64,000 bases of DNA from Bog-793 sp963761425 (lineage in GTDB: Bacteria; Actinomycetota; Acidimicrobiia; Acidimicrobiales; Bog-793), in the NCBI GenBank assembly GCA_963761425.1, contig CAVXGQ010000002.1, positions 124,001 to 188,000 on the forward strand, given 5' to 3'. A program made the position numbers and the translations under genes. The notes under the pieces are model-generated. The model had not been told where the DNA came from, ran no database searches, and was given only the letters and a program-made list of their open reading frames with translations. Of this stretch, positions 15,128-23,571 are shown piece by piece (within the stretch, counting starts at the first letter, position 1; every line of letters begins with the position of its first letter).

Positions 15128-15679
15128 ATGGCGACAGGGAGAGATGTGGCGAGGAGGGTGCGACCGGCGGCAACCGCCGATGAGCTTGAACGCGCCCTCG
15201 CGGACGTGGTCGCTACCTGTGGCGTGGAGTTCATCGACGTCGAATCGGCCGGCGGCGTCCTGCGGGTGACCGTCGAGCGCGACGGCGACCTCGACCTCGA
15301 CGATCTCGCCGAGGTGTCCCGTGCCATTTCGACCCTGCTCGACGCGCGAGCGGACCTCGCGCCCGCCGGCCGCTACGAGCTCGAGGTCTCCAGCCCTGGC
15401 GTCGAGCGGCGATTGCGTCGGCCGGCTCACTTCTCCCGGGTGGTCGGCTGCCGCGTCGCGATCCGGACCCTCGCGGGCTCGCCCGGCGACCGCCGGTTGG
15501 AAGGATTGCTGCGAGCCGCGGAGGCCGATTCGATCACGGTCGTCGATGACGGGGGCGCCGAGCACCGGATCCCCTATGTGGCGATCGACCGCGCCCACAC
15601 GGTCTTTGACTGGCGCGCCGCCCTCGCCGGGCGGGGTGCGCCGGTGAGGTCGGGCGACGGCGGGGGCCGGCCGTCATGA
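15128..15679 (+). CDS. rimP: Ribosome maturation factor RimP
   Basis: 183 residues. Contains the family signature YELEVSSPGVERRLRRPAHF near residues 90-110, preceded by the N-terminal alpha-beta domain (VEFIDVESAGGVLRVTVERD) and followed by the SH3-like C-terminal domain. RimP assists 30S subunit maturation by binding pre-30S with uS12. ATG 15128 follows AGGGA. The stop overlaps the nusA start (ATGA). First gene of the operon, behind an attenuator. Confidence 0.93.
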   Translation: MATGRDVARRVRPAATADELERALADVVATCGVEFIDVESAGGVLRVTVERDGDLDLDDLAEVSRAISTLLDARADLAPAGRYELEVSSPGVERRLRRPAHFSRVVGCRVAIRTLAGSPGDRRLEGLLRAAEADSITVVDDGGAEHRIPYVAIDRAHTVFDWRAALAGRGAPVRSGDGGGRPS

Positions 15680-17025
15680 GCACGACGAACTTCGAGTTCC
15701 TCGACGCCCTCCAGCAGATCGCGCGGGACAAGGGGATCGCCGTCGAGACGCTGCTCGAGGCGCTCGCCAACGCCCTGGTCGCGGCCTACAAGCGCCAGCC
15801 CGATGCGGCCGAGGAGGCCTTCGTCACGATCGATTCGGACTCCGGAGAGATCCGCGTCTACGGACAGGAGCTTGACGAGGACGGCAACGTGGTGCGCGAG
15901 TGGGATGACACCCCCAGCGACTTTGGCCGGATCGCGGCCCAGGCCGCCAAGCAGGTCATCCTGCAGCGCATCCGCGAGGCCGAGCGCGACCTCAAGTACG
16001 AGGAGTACGCGGGTCGCGAGGGCGACATCGTGACCGGGATCATCCAGCAGAGCGACAACCGCTACACCCTGCTGGATCTCGGCAAGGTCGAGGCGTTGCT
16101 GCCCCAGGCCGAGCAGGTTCCCTACGAGCGTTACGACCATGCCGCGCGCCTGAAGGCCTACATCGTCGAGGTCCGCAAGACCTCGAAGGGGCCCCAGATC
16201 GTGGTGTCGCGCTGCCATCCCGGCCTCATCAAGCGGCTCTTCGAGCTGGAGGTCCCGGAGATCTCCAATGGCGTCGTCGAGATCAAGGCCTGCGCCCGTG
16301 AACCGGGACACCGGACGAAGATCGCGGTGTGGTCGAACGACCCCAACGTCGACCCGGTCGGCGCCTGCGTCGGCGCGCGTGGAGCCCGGGTCCGGATGGT
16401 GACGAACGAGCTGAGGGGCGAGAAGGTTGACATCGTCCCGTATTCCGACGACCCCGCGGAGTTCGTGGCCCGCGCACTGCAACCGGCCCGGGTGAAAGAG
16501 GTCCGCCTCGACGAGGAGACGGGGACCGCGACCGTCGTGGTCCACGATTTCCAGCTCTCGCTGGCGATCGGCAAGGAAGGCCAGAACGCCCGCCTGGCGG
16601 CGCGCCTCACTGGGTGGCGCATCGACATCAAGAGCGAGACCCAGCTCGCCGAGGAGGAGGCCGGTCTGTCGCCGGTCGATTGGGCCGAGGGCGAATGGCT
16701 GCGGAACGAATCGGGGGAGATGGTCTTCCAACCGGCCGGTGGGGGGGCCCCGGTTTCCATGGCCGAGTGGGCCCAGGGCGGTGGACCGGAAGGCGCCGAG
16801 GCGCCGGCACCGGCCGCGGACACGCCGGCCGGAACCACACCGGTCGAAGCCACCGCCGAGGACTCGGCCGGCGAGGCCCTCGAGGCCGTCGAGGACGCCG
16901 TGGCGTCAGAAGCGGCAACCGGGGACACCGCGGCGGAAGAGGCCCCCGCTGGGGAGGGTGTGGCCGCCGAAGCGGGGGTCGAGGCGGCCGCCCCGGGCGA
17001 CGACGCGCCGGGCGAGATCTTCTAA
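15676..17025 (+). CDS. nusA: Transcription termination/antitermination factor NusA
   Basis: 449 residues. N-terminal RNA polymerase-binding domain (1-125), S1 domain (REGDIVTGIIQQSDNRYTLL), then KH1/KH2 (DPVGACVGARGARVRMVTNE and FQLSLAIGKEGQNARLAARL, about 215-335). The tail from about residue 365 is a long Ala/Glu/Gly low-complexity extension and not the acidic repeats of enterobacterial NusA. It modulates pausing, termination and antitermination and may act on the hairpin in its own operon leader. The usual ylxR gene between nusA and infB is absent; the 147-nt gap has no gene. Confidence 0.94.
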   Translation: MSTTNFEFLDALQQIARDKGIAVETLLEALANALVAAYKRQPDAAEEAFVTIDSDSGEIRVYGQELDEDGNVVREWDDTPSDFGRIAAQAAKQVILQRIREAERDLKYEEYAGREGDIVTGIIQQSDNRYTLLDLGKVEALLPQAEQVPYERYDHAARLKAYIVEVRKTSKGPQIVVSRCHPGLIKRLFELEVPEISNGVVEIKACAREPGHRTKIAVWSNDPNVDPVGACVGARGARVRMVTNELRGEKVDIVPYSDDPAEFVARALQPARVKEVRLDEETGTATVVVHDFQLSLAIGKEGQNARLAARLTGWRIDIKSETQLAEEEAGLSPVDWAEGEWLRNESGEMVFQPAGGGAPVSMAEWAQGGGPEGAEAPAPAADTPAGTTPVEATAEDSAGEALEAVEDAVASEAATGDTAAEEAPAGEGVAAEAGVEAAAPGDDAPGEIF

Positions 17026-17172
17026 CCCCGGCACCCGTTCGGCCCGTTGATCTGGTGTTGTCGGGTACCTGGTCGGGCACGGTGCGAGCCGTCGTGTGCC
17101 AGGATGGATGGGGTGGTGGCGCGCCGAAATCTCGGTGTGCCACCGGTGCGTTGAAAAGGGGCTGTTAGGCAC

Positions 17173-17460
17173 TTGGCCAGGAAGATCCGCGTCTACGAGC
17201 TCGCGCGGGAGCTCGGCCTCACGAACAAGGAGGCCCTCGACCTGTCGTTGTCGCTCGGCATCGGCGTGAAGAGCCACTCGTCGTCGATCGAGGACGCCCA
17301 GGCGGACCGGGTCCGGCGCAAGGCCGAGCGTGAGGGCCTGATCCGAAAGGTTCAGCCCACTCCAGAGCCCGCCCCCGAGCCCGCCAAGCGGCCCGCCGGG
17401 GCGGGACCGGCTCCCGCCCCGCGCTCGCCCCGGAGCCCGCCCCGGAACCCAAACCGGTGA
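17173..17460 (+). CDS. infB: Initiation factor IF-2, N-terminal part (frameshifted from the rest)
   Basis: 95 residues from TTG 17173 (AAGGGG upstream). Residues 1-55 are the IF2_N domain (RKIRVYELARELGLTNKEAL), then a Pro-rich linker that ends early at TGA 17458. The linker clearly continues in the -1 frame (ALAPEPAPEPKPVTAV), joining the next open frame. The switch point lies about 17400-17425 in a GC-rich stretch. Either one base is missing in the sequence, or ribosomes shift -1 here, or the two parts are made separately. infB is essential, so simple loss is unlikely. Confidence 0.85.
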   Translation: MARKIRVYELARELGLTNKEALDLSLSLGIGVKSHSSSIEDAQADRVRRKAEREGLIRKVQPTPEPAPEPAKRPAGAGPAPAPRSPRSPPRNPNR

Positions 17461-19835
17461 CGGCGGTCCATCGCGTGGTTCGCAGCCGTCCCGCTTCCGA
17501 GCTCGGCGAGGCACCGCCGACTCTTCTCGGGCGGCCCGCCGCCCCTCGCCCGGCCGCTTCCCACGAGGTGGTCCCACCCCGTCCGGCTCCGCCACGGGCC
17601 CCGACCCCGCCCGAGCCCGCAGCGCGCCGTCCGCTGACGAGTTCGACCGGCAAGCCGATCCCGCCCCCGCCGGGCCGGCCCCGTACCGCGTCGGCCCGGC
17701 CGATCCCGCCCCCGCCGGGCCTCGGACCGTCAAGATCCTCGCCCAGCTCCCGCCCGGCGCCCTCGGGGTCGCCCCGCGGCGGGTTCGGCGCCCGATCGAC
17801 CCCCGGGGGCGGGCCGCGCCCCGGTTACGCCGGGGGCCGCCCCGGTGGTTACGGCGGCCGTCCGGGCGGTGGCTTCGGTCAAGGACGCCCCCCGGGCGCC
17901 GGTGGACCGCCGGCGGTGGGCACCCGTGGGGGTCCGGGCGGACGCGGGCGCGCCCCGCAGCGACGAACCCAGCGTCGGCGGCGCAACGTTGAAGAGCTCG
18001 AGCCGATCCAGGTCGCGACCTACGTTCCGTCGAACGCGCCGGTGCCGGACCACGAGGTCATCATCGAGCGGGGCAGCACCCCCCAGGAGGTTGGGCCGAA
18101 GCTCAACCGCTCGGCCGGCGATGTCATTCGGTTCTTGTTCCTCCAAGGGGAGGTCGTAACCGCCACCCAGTCGCTGACCGACGACATGATCGAGCTGTTC
18201 GCGGCTGAGATCGGGGCCCGGGTCGCCCTGGTCGACCCAGGCGAGGAGCAGGAGGCCGCCCTGCAGGCGCGCTTTTTCGCCGACGAGGCGGCCGAGGTCG
18301 GGCCGGCGAGCTTGCGGGTCCGCCCGCCGATCGTGACCGTGATGGGCCACGTTGACCACGGCAAGACCCTTTTGCTCGACCGCATCCGCCAGACCAACGT
18401 GGCCGACAGCGAGGCGGGTGGCATCACCCAGCACATCGGTGCCTACCAGGTCGCACGCGATGGCCAGGGGATCACCTTCATCGACACGCCCGGCCATGAA
18501 GCCTTCACCGCGATGCGTGCCCGGGGCGCCCAGGTGACCGACATCGTGGTGTTGGTCGTGGCGGCGGACGATGGCGTCATGCCCCAGACGGTCGAGGCGA
18601 TCAACCACGCCAAATCGGCGGGGGTGCCGATCATCGTCGCCGTCAACAAGATCGACAAGGAAGGGGCCGACCCCAACCGGGTGCTCCAGCAGCTCTCCGA
18701 ACAGGGTCTGGTGCCCGAGGTCTGGGGCGGGGACACCATCACCGTCGAGGTCTCGGCACTCCAGAGTCTCGGGATCGAGGACCTGTTGGACCAGATCTCG
18801 GTGCTCTCCGAGGTCCTCGAGTTGCGGGCCAGTCCCGAGGCGCCGGCGCGTGGCGTCGTGCTGGAGGCCAACCTCGACGTCGGCCGGGGACCGGTGGCGA
18901 CCGTCATCGTGCAGTCCGGGACCTTGCGGGTCGGCGACACCATCGTGGCCGGCCCGGCTTGGGGCAAGGTGCGCGCCCTCATCGACGAGCACGGCGACCA
19001 GGTGAAAGAGGCGCTCCCCTCGATGCCGGTGCAGGTGCTGGGGCTTTCGGAACCGGCCACCGCCGGAGACGAGCTGCGGGCGACCTCGGATCTCGGGATC
19101 GCCCGCACGATCGGCGAGGCCCGCGAGCAGCGCCAGCGTTTCGCCGGTTACACGCCTTCGCTGTTCGCTTCGGCTCCCGGCGCCAAGCTCGAGGACATCT
19201 TCGAGCAAATCCACCGCGGCGAGACGGCGACGCTGAATCTCGTTCTGAAAGCGGACGTGCAGGGCTCGTTGGAGGCGGTGACCGAGAGCCTGCGCCGACT
19301 GGAACGCGAGGACGTGAAGGTCGCCTTCGTCCACCGGGCCGTCGGCGGCATCACCGAGTACGACGTCCAGCTCGCCCTGGCCTCGGGGGCGACGATCATC
19401 GGCTTCAACGTCCGCCCCGACCGTCGCGCCCGCGAGCTCGCCGAGACCGAGAACGTCGAGATCCGCACCTACGAGATCATCTACAAGCTCGTCGAGGACA
19501 TCGAGGCGGCGATGGTCGGCATGCTCGCCCCGGTTTACGAGGAGATCGTGACCGGCGAGGCCGAGGTGCGCGAGATCTTCCGGGTGCCCCGCGTCGGTGC
19601 CATCGCCGGGTGCTACGTGCTGAACGGGACCATCACCCGTGGTTCCAAGGTCCGGTTCCTGCGCGAGGGCACGGTCATCTGGAAGGGCACGATCAGCTCG
19701 TTGCGCCGCTTCAAAGATGATGCCCGTGAGGTGCAGTCGGGCTTCGAGTGCGGAATCGGGCTCAGCGACTTCCAGGACCTGCGACAGGGCGACATCATCG
19801 AGACCTACGAGGAACGCGAGATCCCGAGAACCTGA
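17457..19835 (+). CDS. infB: Translation initiation factor IF-2, GTPase and C-terminal domains
   Basis: 792 residues beginning with GTG 17457, overlapping the N-terminal fragment. A Gly/Pro/Arg-rich linker (to about 175) precedes the IF-2 core: P-loop VMGHVDHGKT, switch II DTPGHEAF, NKID and SALQ motifs, then domains II, III and the fMet-tRNA-binding domain. It delivers initiator tRNA to the 30S subunit. The linker is hydrophilic, so an internal start like the shorter IF-2 forms of E. coli would still give a working factor. Together with the upstream fragment the protein would be about 885 residues, normal for actinobacteria. Confidence 0.93.
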   Translation: MTAVHRVVRSRPASELGEAPPTLLGRPAAPRPAASHEVVPPRPAPPRAPTPPEPAARRPLTSSTGKPIPPPPGRPRTASARPIPPPPGLGPSRSSPSSRPAPSGSPRGGFGARSTPGGGPRPGYAGGRPGGYGGRPGGGFGQGRPPGAGGPPAVGTRGGPGGRGRAPQRRTQRRRRNVEELEPIQVATYVPSNAPVPDHEVIIERGSTPQEVGPKLNRSAGDVIRFLFLQGEVVTATQSLTDDMIELFAAEIGARVALVDPGEEQEAALQARFFADEAAEVGPASLRVRPPIVTVMGHVDHGKTLLLDRIRQTNVADSEAGGITQHIGAYQVARDGQGITFIDTPGHEAFTAMRARGAQVTDIVVLVVAADDGVMPQTVEAINHAKSAGVPIIVAVNKIDKEGADPNRVLQQLSEQGLVPEVWGGDTITVEVSALQSLGIEDLLDQISVLSEVLELRASPEAPARGVVLEANLDVGRGPVATVIVQSGTLRVGDTIVAGPAWGKVRALIDEHGDQVKEALPSMPVQVLGLSEPATAGDELRATSDLGIARTIGEAREQRQRFAGYTPSLFASAPGAKLEDIFEQIHRGETATLNLVLKADVQGSLEAVTESLRRLEREDVKVAFVHRAVGGITEYDVQLALASGATIIGFNVRPDRRARELAETENVEIRTYEIIYKLVEDIEAAMVGMLAPVYEEIVTGEAEVREIFRVPRVGAIAGCYVLNGTITRGSKVRFLREGTVIWKGTISSLRRFKDDAREVQSGFECGIGLSDFQDLRQGDIIETYEEREIPRT

Positions 19836-19889
19836 CCGACGAGGCCCGCCCCATCGGTCGGCGGGGAGCACGACAGGAGAACGACGAGG

Positions 19890-20291
19890 ATGGTCCGATC
19901 TCGCCGCCGCGGTCCGCTGCGACCGTACCCCCGGCTCGCCCGGGTGAACGCGCTGGTCCACGAGGTGCTGGCCGAGGAGATTGAACGCCTGGCCGATGCC
20001 GACGAGCGGCTGGCCCTGGTGACCATCACCGGCGTCGATTGTGCGCGGGACCTGCGCCACGCCGTCGTCTACCTGGCGTCGCTGTCACCCGGGGCGGCCA
20101 CAGCCCTCGGGGAGCGTCGAAGCGCCCTCCAGGCCAGGTTGGCCTCCGAGGCGCGACTCCGACGGACACCGGCACTTAGCTTCGCCGTCGACCCGGCGAT
20201 CCTCGAAGGCAACCGGATCGAGGAGGCGCTGCGGAAGGCGAACCCTCCCGACGCCGGTTCGGGCCCGGCCCCACCCGGGGAGCAATCCTGA
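19890..20291 (+). CDS. rbfA: Ribosome-binding factor A
   Basis: 133 residues with the KH-like RbfA fold: RVNALVHEVLAEEIERLAD, LVTITGVDCARDLRHAVVY and a C-terminal RRTPALSFAVDPAILEGNRI. It binds the 30S neck during maturation and cold adaptation, fitting its place after infB. AGGAG lies upstream of ATG 19890. Its stop overlaps a CTG that probably starts truB. Confidence 0.93.
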   Translation: MVRSRRRGPLRPYPRLARVNALVHEVLAEEIERLADADERLALVTITGVDCARDLRHAVVYLASLSPGAATALGERRSALQARLASEARLRRTPALSFAVDPAILEGNRIEEALRKANPPDAGSGPAPPGEQS

Positions 20292-21229
20292 CCGGCGGGG
20301 GCCGCGGCGCCCCAGCCAGGGCGAGGGGGCGTCTCGACGGGGTGGTGGTGGTCGACAAGCCGGTCGGCTTTACCTCCCACGACGTCGTGGCGAAGATCCG
20401 CGGGATTCTCGGCGAGCGTCGCTGCGGGCACGCGGGGACCCTCGATCCGGATGCGACCGGCGTCCTCGTGGTGGGGATCGGACGGGCGACCCGCCTGCTG
20501 CGGTTCGCGACCGCGCTTCCCAAGTCCTACGTCGGCCAGGTGGTGTTGGGAGCTTCCACCTCGACGCTCGACGCGTCCGGGACGGTGACGGGGACCTTCG
20601 ACATGGCTGCGGTCACGCCGGAAGACGTCCGGGCGGCCGCCGCCCAACTGACCGGCAAGATCCTCCAGACCCCGCCGATGGTCTCGGCGGTGAAGGTCGC
20701 CGGACGGCGCCTGTACGAGCTCGCCCGCGCCGGCCTCGAGGTCGGCCGGGAGCCGCGCCCGGTGGAGGTCTACCGGTTCGAGGTGGATGCCACCGACGAC
20801 CCGGCGGTCTACTCGATCGCGGTGGAATGTTCGTCGGGCACCTATGTGCGCGCGCTCGCCGCCGACCTCGGGAGCCGGCTCGGCGGGGGCGCCTACCTGA
20901 GGGCGTTGCGTCGCACGGCGGTCGGCGGCTTCGTCGCCGCCGAGGCGGTGGCGCTAGAGGCGCTCGGTCCCGGGGATCTGCGGCCGATGGCGGCGCTCGT
21001 CGCGCACCTGCCGTCCCTCACCGCCGAGGCGACGGTCGAGGCCGCGGTGGCCCATGGCCGGGTGCTCTCTCGTCAACTGGTCGGCGCCACCGGCGAAGGT
21101 CCCTGGGCCCTCTTCGACAAGGCCGGCCGACTGCTCGCCGTGTACGAGGCGTATCCCGCTGATCGCCTGAAGCCGGCGGTCGTGGTGGGCGCAGAAGAAC
21201 CCGACGGGGGCGCGAGTCTCGGCGAGTAG
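20288..21229 (+). CDS. truB: tRNA pseudouridine-55 synthase
   Basis: About 313 residues if started at CTG 20288, which overlaps the rbfA stop (CTGA). The first canonical start, GTG 20342, would begin inside the conserved first strand (GVVVVDKPVGFTSHDVV) and lose the D-G before it. Catalytic Asp in RRCGHAGTLDPDATG; YELARAGLEV and the C-terminal PUA-like domain follow. It makes Psi55 in the T-loop of tRNAs. The unusual CTG start is inferred from conservation and coupling. Confidence 0.92.
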   Translation: MTGGGRGAPARARGRLDGVVVVDKPVGFTSHDVVAKIRGILGERRCGHAGTLDPDATGVLVVGIGRATRLLRFATALPKSYVGQVVLGASTSTLDASGTVTGTFDMAAVTPEDVRAAAAQLTGKILQTPPMVSAVKVAGRRLYELARAGLEVGREPRPVEVYRFEVDATDDPAVYSIAVECSSGTYVRALAADLGSRLGGGAYLRALRRTAVGGFVAAEAVALEALGPGDLRPMAALVAHLPSLTAEATVEAAVAHGRVLSRQLVGATGEGPWALFDKAGRLLAVYEAYPADRLKPAVVVGAEEPDGGASLGE

Positions 21230-21232
21230 CGT
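21227..21232 (+). promoter_or_regulatory. -10 box, leaderless ribF
   Basis: TAGCGT ends 7 nt before ATG 21240, and no ribosome site is present. It overlaps the truB stop and would give ribF an internal leaderless promoter. Confidence 0.4.
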
Positions 21233-21239
21233 CCTTTTC

Positions 21240-22118
21240 ATGGCCGGAATCGACCGAGTCGCCGACAAACCGCGGTGTGTCGTCGGGACCATCGGCACCT
21301 TCGACGGGGTCCACGTCGGGCACCAGAAGCTGGTCGACGAGACGCGCCGCCAAGCCGTCGCCCGCGGTTGGCAAAGCCTCGCCATCACCTTCGACCGCCA
21401 CCCGATGACGATCGTGCACCCGGACTCGGCACCTCGGCTCCTCACCGGGCTCGACCACAAGTTGGAACTCCTGCGGGCGCGGGAGGTCGACGTCCTGGTG
21501 CTCACCTTCGACGCGGCCCTCGCCGCCCAGAGCGCGGAGGACTTCGTCGAGCGGGTGCTCGTCGACCAGCTCGGGGTGCGTGCCCTCGTGGTCGGGTCGA
21601 GCTTCCGCTTCGGCCACCGACACCGCGGCAACGTCGCGCTCTTGGAGCGGATGGGGGCGCGACTCGGTTTCTCGGTCACCTCGATCGAGCTCGTGACCGA
21701 CGACGAGGAGCACACCGTCGTCTCGTCGTCGCTGGTCCGCTCGCTCGTCGAAGGCGCGCGCCTCGACGAGGCGCGCCGGCTGCTGGGGCGAGACCACGAG
21801 GTGCGCGGCGAGGTCCTCGAGGCCGGTCCCCGGTCGGTGGCGGTCCCGGCCGAGCTCCTCGTGCCTGCGGCGGGCCGCTATCGCGTGGCCTGGTCGGGAA
21901 GGGTCGCTTCCGGCACCGGGATCGCCCGGGTGCCCGCCGCCGGGGCCGGCGAGGCGTCGGTGATCGAGCTGTCCCGGGATCGGGAAGCATCGGGTGACGG
22001 GGCCGAAGGGGAACCCGCCGAAGGCGAGCGGGTCGCGGTTCGGTTCATCTCGCGGGTCGAGGCGACGGCGCCGCCGGGGAGCTTTCGCCCGGCGAGCCGC
22101 TCGCGAGGGCATCGGTAG
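21240..22118 (+). CDS. ribF: FAD synthetase domain protein (RibF without a recognisable riboflavin kinase)
   Basis: 292 residues. The N-terminal FMN adenylyltransferase domain is intact: GTFDGVHVGHQ, the FDRHP motif, SSFRFGHRHRGN and the VSSSLVRSL motif (about residue 165). The C-terminal part aligns in position with the riboflavin kinase barrel (LLGRDHEVRGEVLEAG) but lacks the GFPTANL signature that binds nucleotide and Mg. It ends in a Gly/Glu-rich linker. The protein should convert FMN to FAD but probably cannot phosphorylate riboflavin, so a separate kinase is expected elsewhere. No frameshift explains the loss. Confidence 0.85.
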   Translation: MAGIDRVADKPRCVVGTIGTFDGVHVGHQKLVDETRRQAVARGWQSLAITFDRHPMTIVHPDSAPRLLTGLDHKLELLRAREVDVLVLTFDAALAAQSAEDFVERVLVDQLGVRALVVGSSFRFGHRHRGNVALLERMGARLGFSVTSIELVTDDEEHTVVSSSLVRSLVEGARLDEARRLLGRDHEVRGEVLEAGPRSVAVPAELLVPAAGRYRVAWSGRVASGTGIARVPAAGAGEASVIELSRDREASGDGAEGEPAEGERVAVRFISRVEATAPPGSFRPASRSRGHR

Positions 22119-22121
22119 GAT
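22116..22121 (+). promoter_or_regulatory. -10 box, leaderless def
   Basis: TAGGAT ends 7 nt before GTG 22129. It overlaps the ribF stop and gives def an internal leaderless promoter. Confidence 0.4.
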
Positions 22122-22128
22122 CGGCGCC

Positions 22129-22626
22129 GTGGCGACCCACCCGATCCGGGTCTTTGGCGACCCGGTGCTTCGTCAGCCGGCCCTCGAGGTCGAGGAGATC
22201 GACGAGGCGCTGGTTCAGCTCGCCGGGGAGATGCTCGAGACGATGTACGACGCGCCCGGTGTGGGGCTGGCCGCTCCCCAGGTCGGGGTGCAGCGCCGGT
22301 TCTTCGTCTACGACGTGGGCGAAGGGCCCGGCGTGGTCGTCAACCCCCGCCTCGTCGAGACCTCGGGCACCTGGACGTACCTGGAGGGGTGCCTGTCGGT
22401 GCCGGATCTGCACTGGGAGATCATCCGTCCCGCCCGGGTCCGCCTGGTCGGCCTCGATCTGGATGGCAAGGACCTCGACATCGAAGCCGACGAGCTGTTG
22501 GCCCGGTGCTTCCAGCACGAAATCGACCACCTCGACGGGATGCTGCTCTTGGAGCGGCTCGAACCCGAGGTCCGCAAGGACGCCATGCGGATCCTGCGGG
22601 CCCGCTCGCTCGCCGAAGGGCGCTAG
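22129..22626 (+). CDS. def: Peptide deformylase
   Basis: 165 residues from GTG 22129. All three class I deformylase motifs are present: GVGLAAPQVG (44-53), EGCLS with metal ligand Cys88, and QHEIDH with ligands His130 and His134 and catalytic Glu131. It removes the formyl group from nascent chains; paired with fmt directly downstream, which adds it. The open frame extends further upstream inside ribF, but the GTG with its leaderless -10 box gives the natural N-terminus (MATHPIRVFGDPVL). Confidence 0.93.
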   Translation: MATHPIRVFGDPVLRQPALEVEEIDEALVQLAGEMLETMYDAPGVGLAAPQVGVQRRFFVYDVGEGPGVVVNPRLVETSGTWTYLEGCLSVPDLHWEIIRPARVRLVGLDLDGKDLDIEADELLARCFQHEIDHLDGMLLLERLEPEVRKDAMRILRARSLAEGR

Positions 22627-22634
22627 GGGGATTC

Positions 22635-23543
22635 CTGAGCCGGCTCGTCTTCCTCGGCGCCCCGCAGGTCGCGGCCGGAACGCTGCGGGCGCTCGTCGGA
22701 GGCGGTCACGAGATCGCTTTGGTCGTCACTTCCCCGGACCGCCGGCGCGGGCGCCGGGCCGCTCCCTCGCCGACGCCGGTGAAGTCGGTCGCCCGGGAGC
22801 TCGGCCTCGCGGTGACCGAGCGCGTCGAGGACGTGGTCGACGCCGGAGCTCTGCTCGGGGTCGTCGTCGCCTTCGGCCGGATCATCGGGGCCGACGTGCT
22901 GGCGGCGGTCCCGATGGTGAACGTCCACTTCTCGCTGTTGCCCCGTTGGCGAGGCGCGGCACCGGTCGAGCGGGCGATCCTGGCCGGCGACCCGGTAACC
23001 GGCGTCTGCGTGACGGTGGTGGAGCGAGGTCTCGACACCGGCGCGACCTACGGATGCCGACAGGTGGCGATCGGCGAGGAGGAGACCGCCGACCAGTTGC
23101 GGCAACGCCTCGGCGATCTCGGCAACGCGCTGCTCCTCGATCTGCTCGGCCGGCCGACCGGGCTGCCGGAGCCCACCCCGCAGCGCGGTGAACCGACCTA
23201 TGCGGCCAAGTTCACGCCGGCCGAGCTACGGCTGGACTTCGGTCGTCCCGCCGTCGAGTGCGCCCGCCTCGTGCGGGTGGGGAGGGCCTGGACCACCTTT
23301 CGCGGTCAGCGTCTCATCGTGGTGGCGGCACGTCCCCGGGCCGGGGATCCCCAACGGGAGCCTTACTGGCCGGGCCTGCTGGAGGGCAGCGTCGTGCACA
23401 CCGGTGACGGCCTGCTCGAGCTCGTCGAGGTCCAGTCGGCCGGGCGGGGAAGGCTTTCCTTCGCCGCCTGGCGCGCCGGGGCGCGACCCGGGCCTCGGCG
23501 AGGTCCTCGGCACCTAGGTGCGTGCCATCGTGGCGGTCGATGA
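22635..23543 (+). CDS. fmt: Methionyl-tRNA formyltransferase
   Basis: About 302 residues. The N-terminal formyltransferase domain has SRLVFLGAPQVAAGTL, the folate-binding VNVHFSLLPRWRGAAPV and GVCVTVVERGLDTG. The C-terminal OB-like domain follows (TYAAKFTPAELRLDF onward). The conserved start strand RLVFLG follows CTG 22635, which has GGGGG 5 nt upstream; no ATG, GTG or TTG is available between the def stop and this strand, so CTG is the likely start. It formylates initiator Met-tRNA for IF-2, encoded earlier in the same operon. Confidence 0.92.
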   Translation: MSRLVFLGAPQVAAGTLRALVGGGHEIALVVTSPDRRRGRRAAPSPTPVKSVARELGLAVTERVEDVVDAGALLGVVVAFGRIIGADVLAAVPMVNVHFSLLPRWRGAAPVERAILAGDPVTGVCVTVVERGLDTGATYGCRQVAIGEEETADQLRQRLGDLGNALLLDLLGRPTGLPEPTPQRGEPTYAAKFTPAELRLDFGRPAVECARLVRVGRAWTTFRGQRLIVVAARPRAGDPQREPYWPGLLEGSVVHTGDGLLELVEVQSAGRGRLSFAAWRAGARPGPRRGPRHLGACHRGGR

Positions 23544-23571
23544 CGCTCGGCGAGGGAGGTAGCGGGCGGTA

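Noticed and set aside
17730..20060. 776-codon minus-strand open frame opposite infB
   Set aside because: Composition is typical of antisense reading of GC-rich genes; IF-2 motifs on the plus strand are unambiguous.
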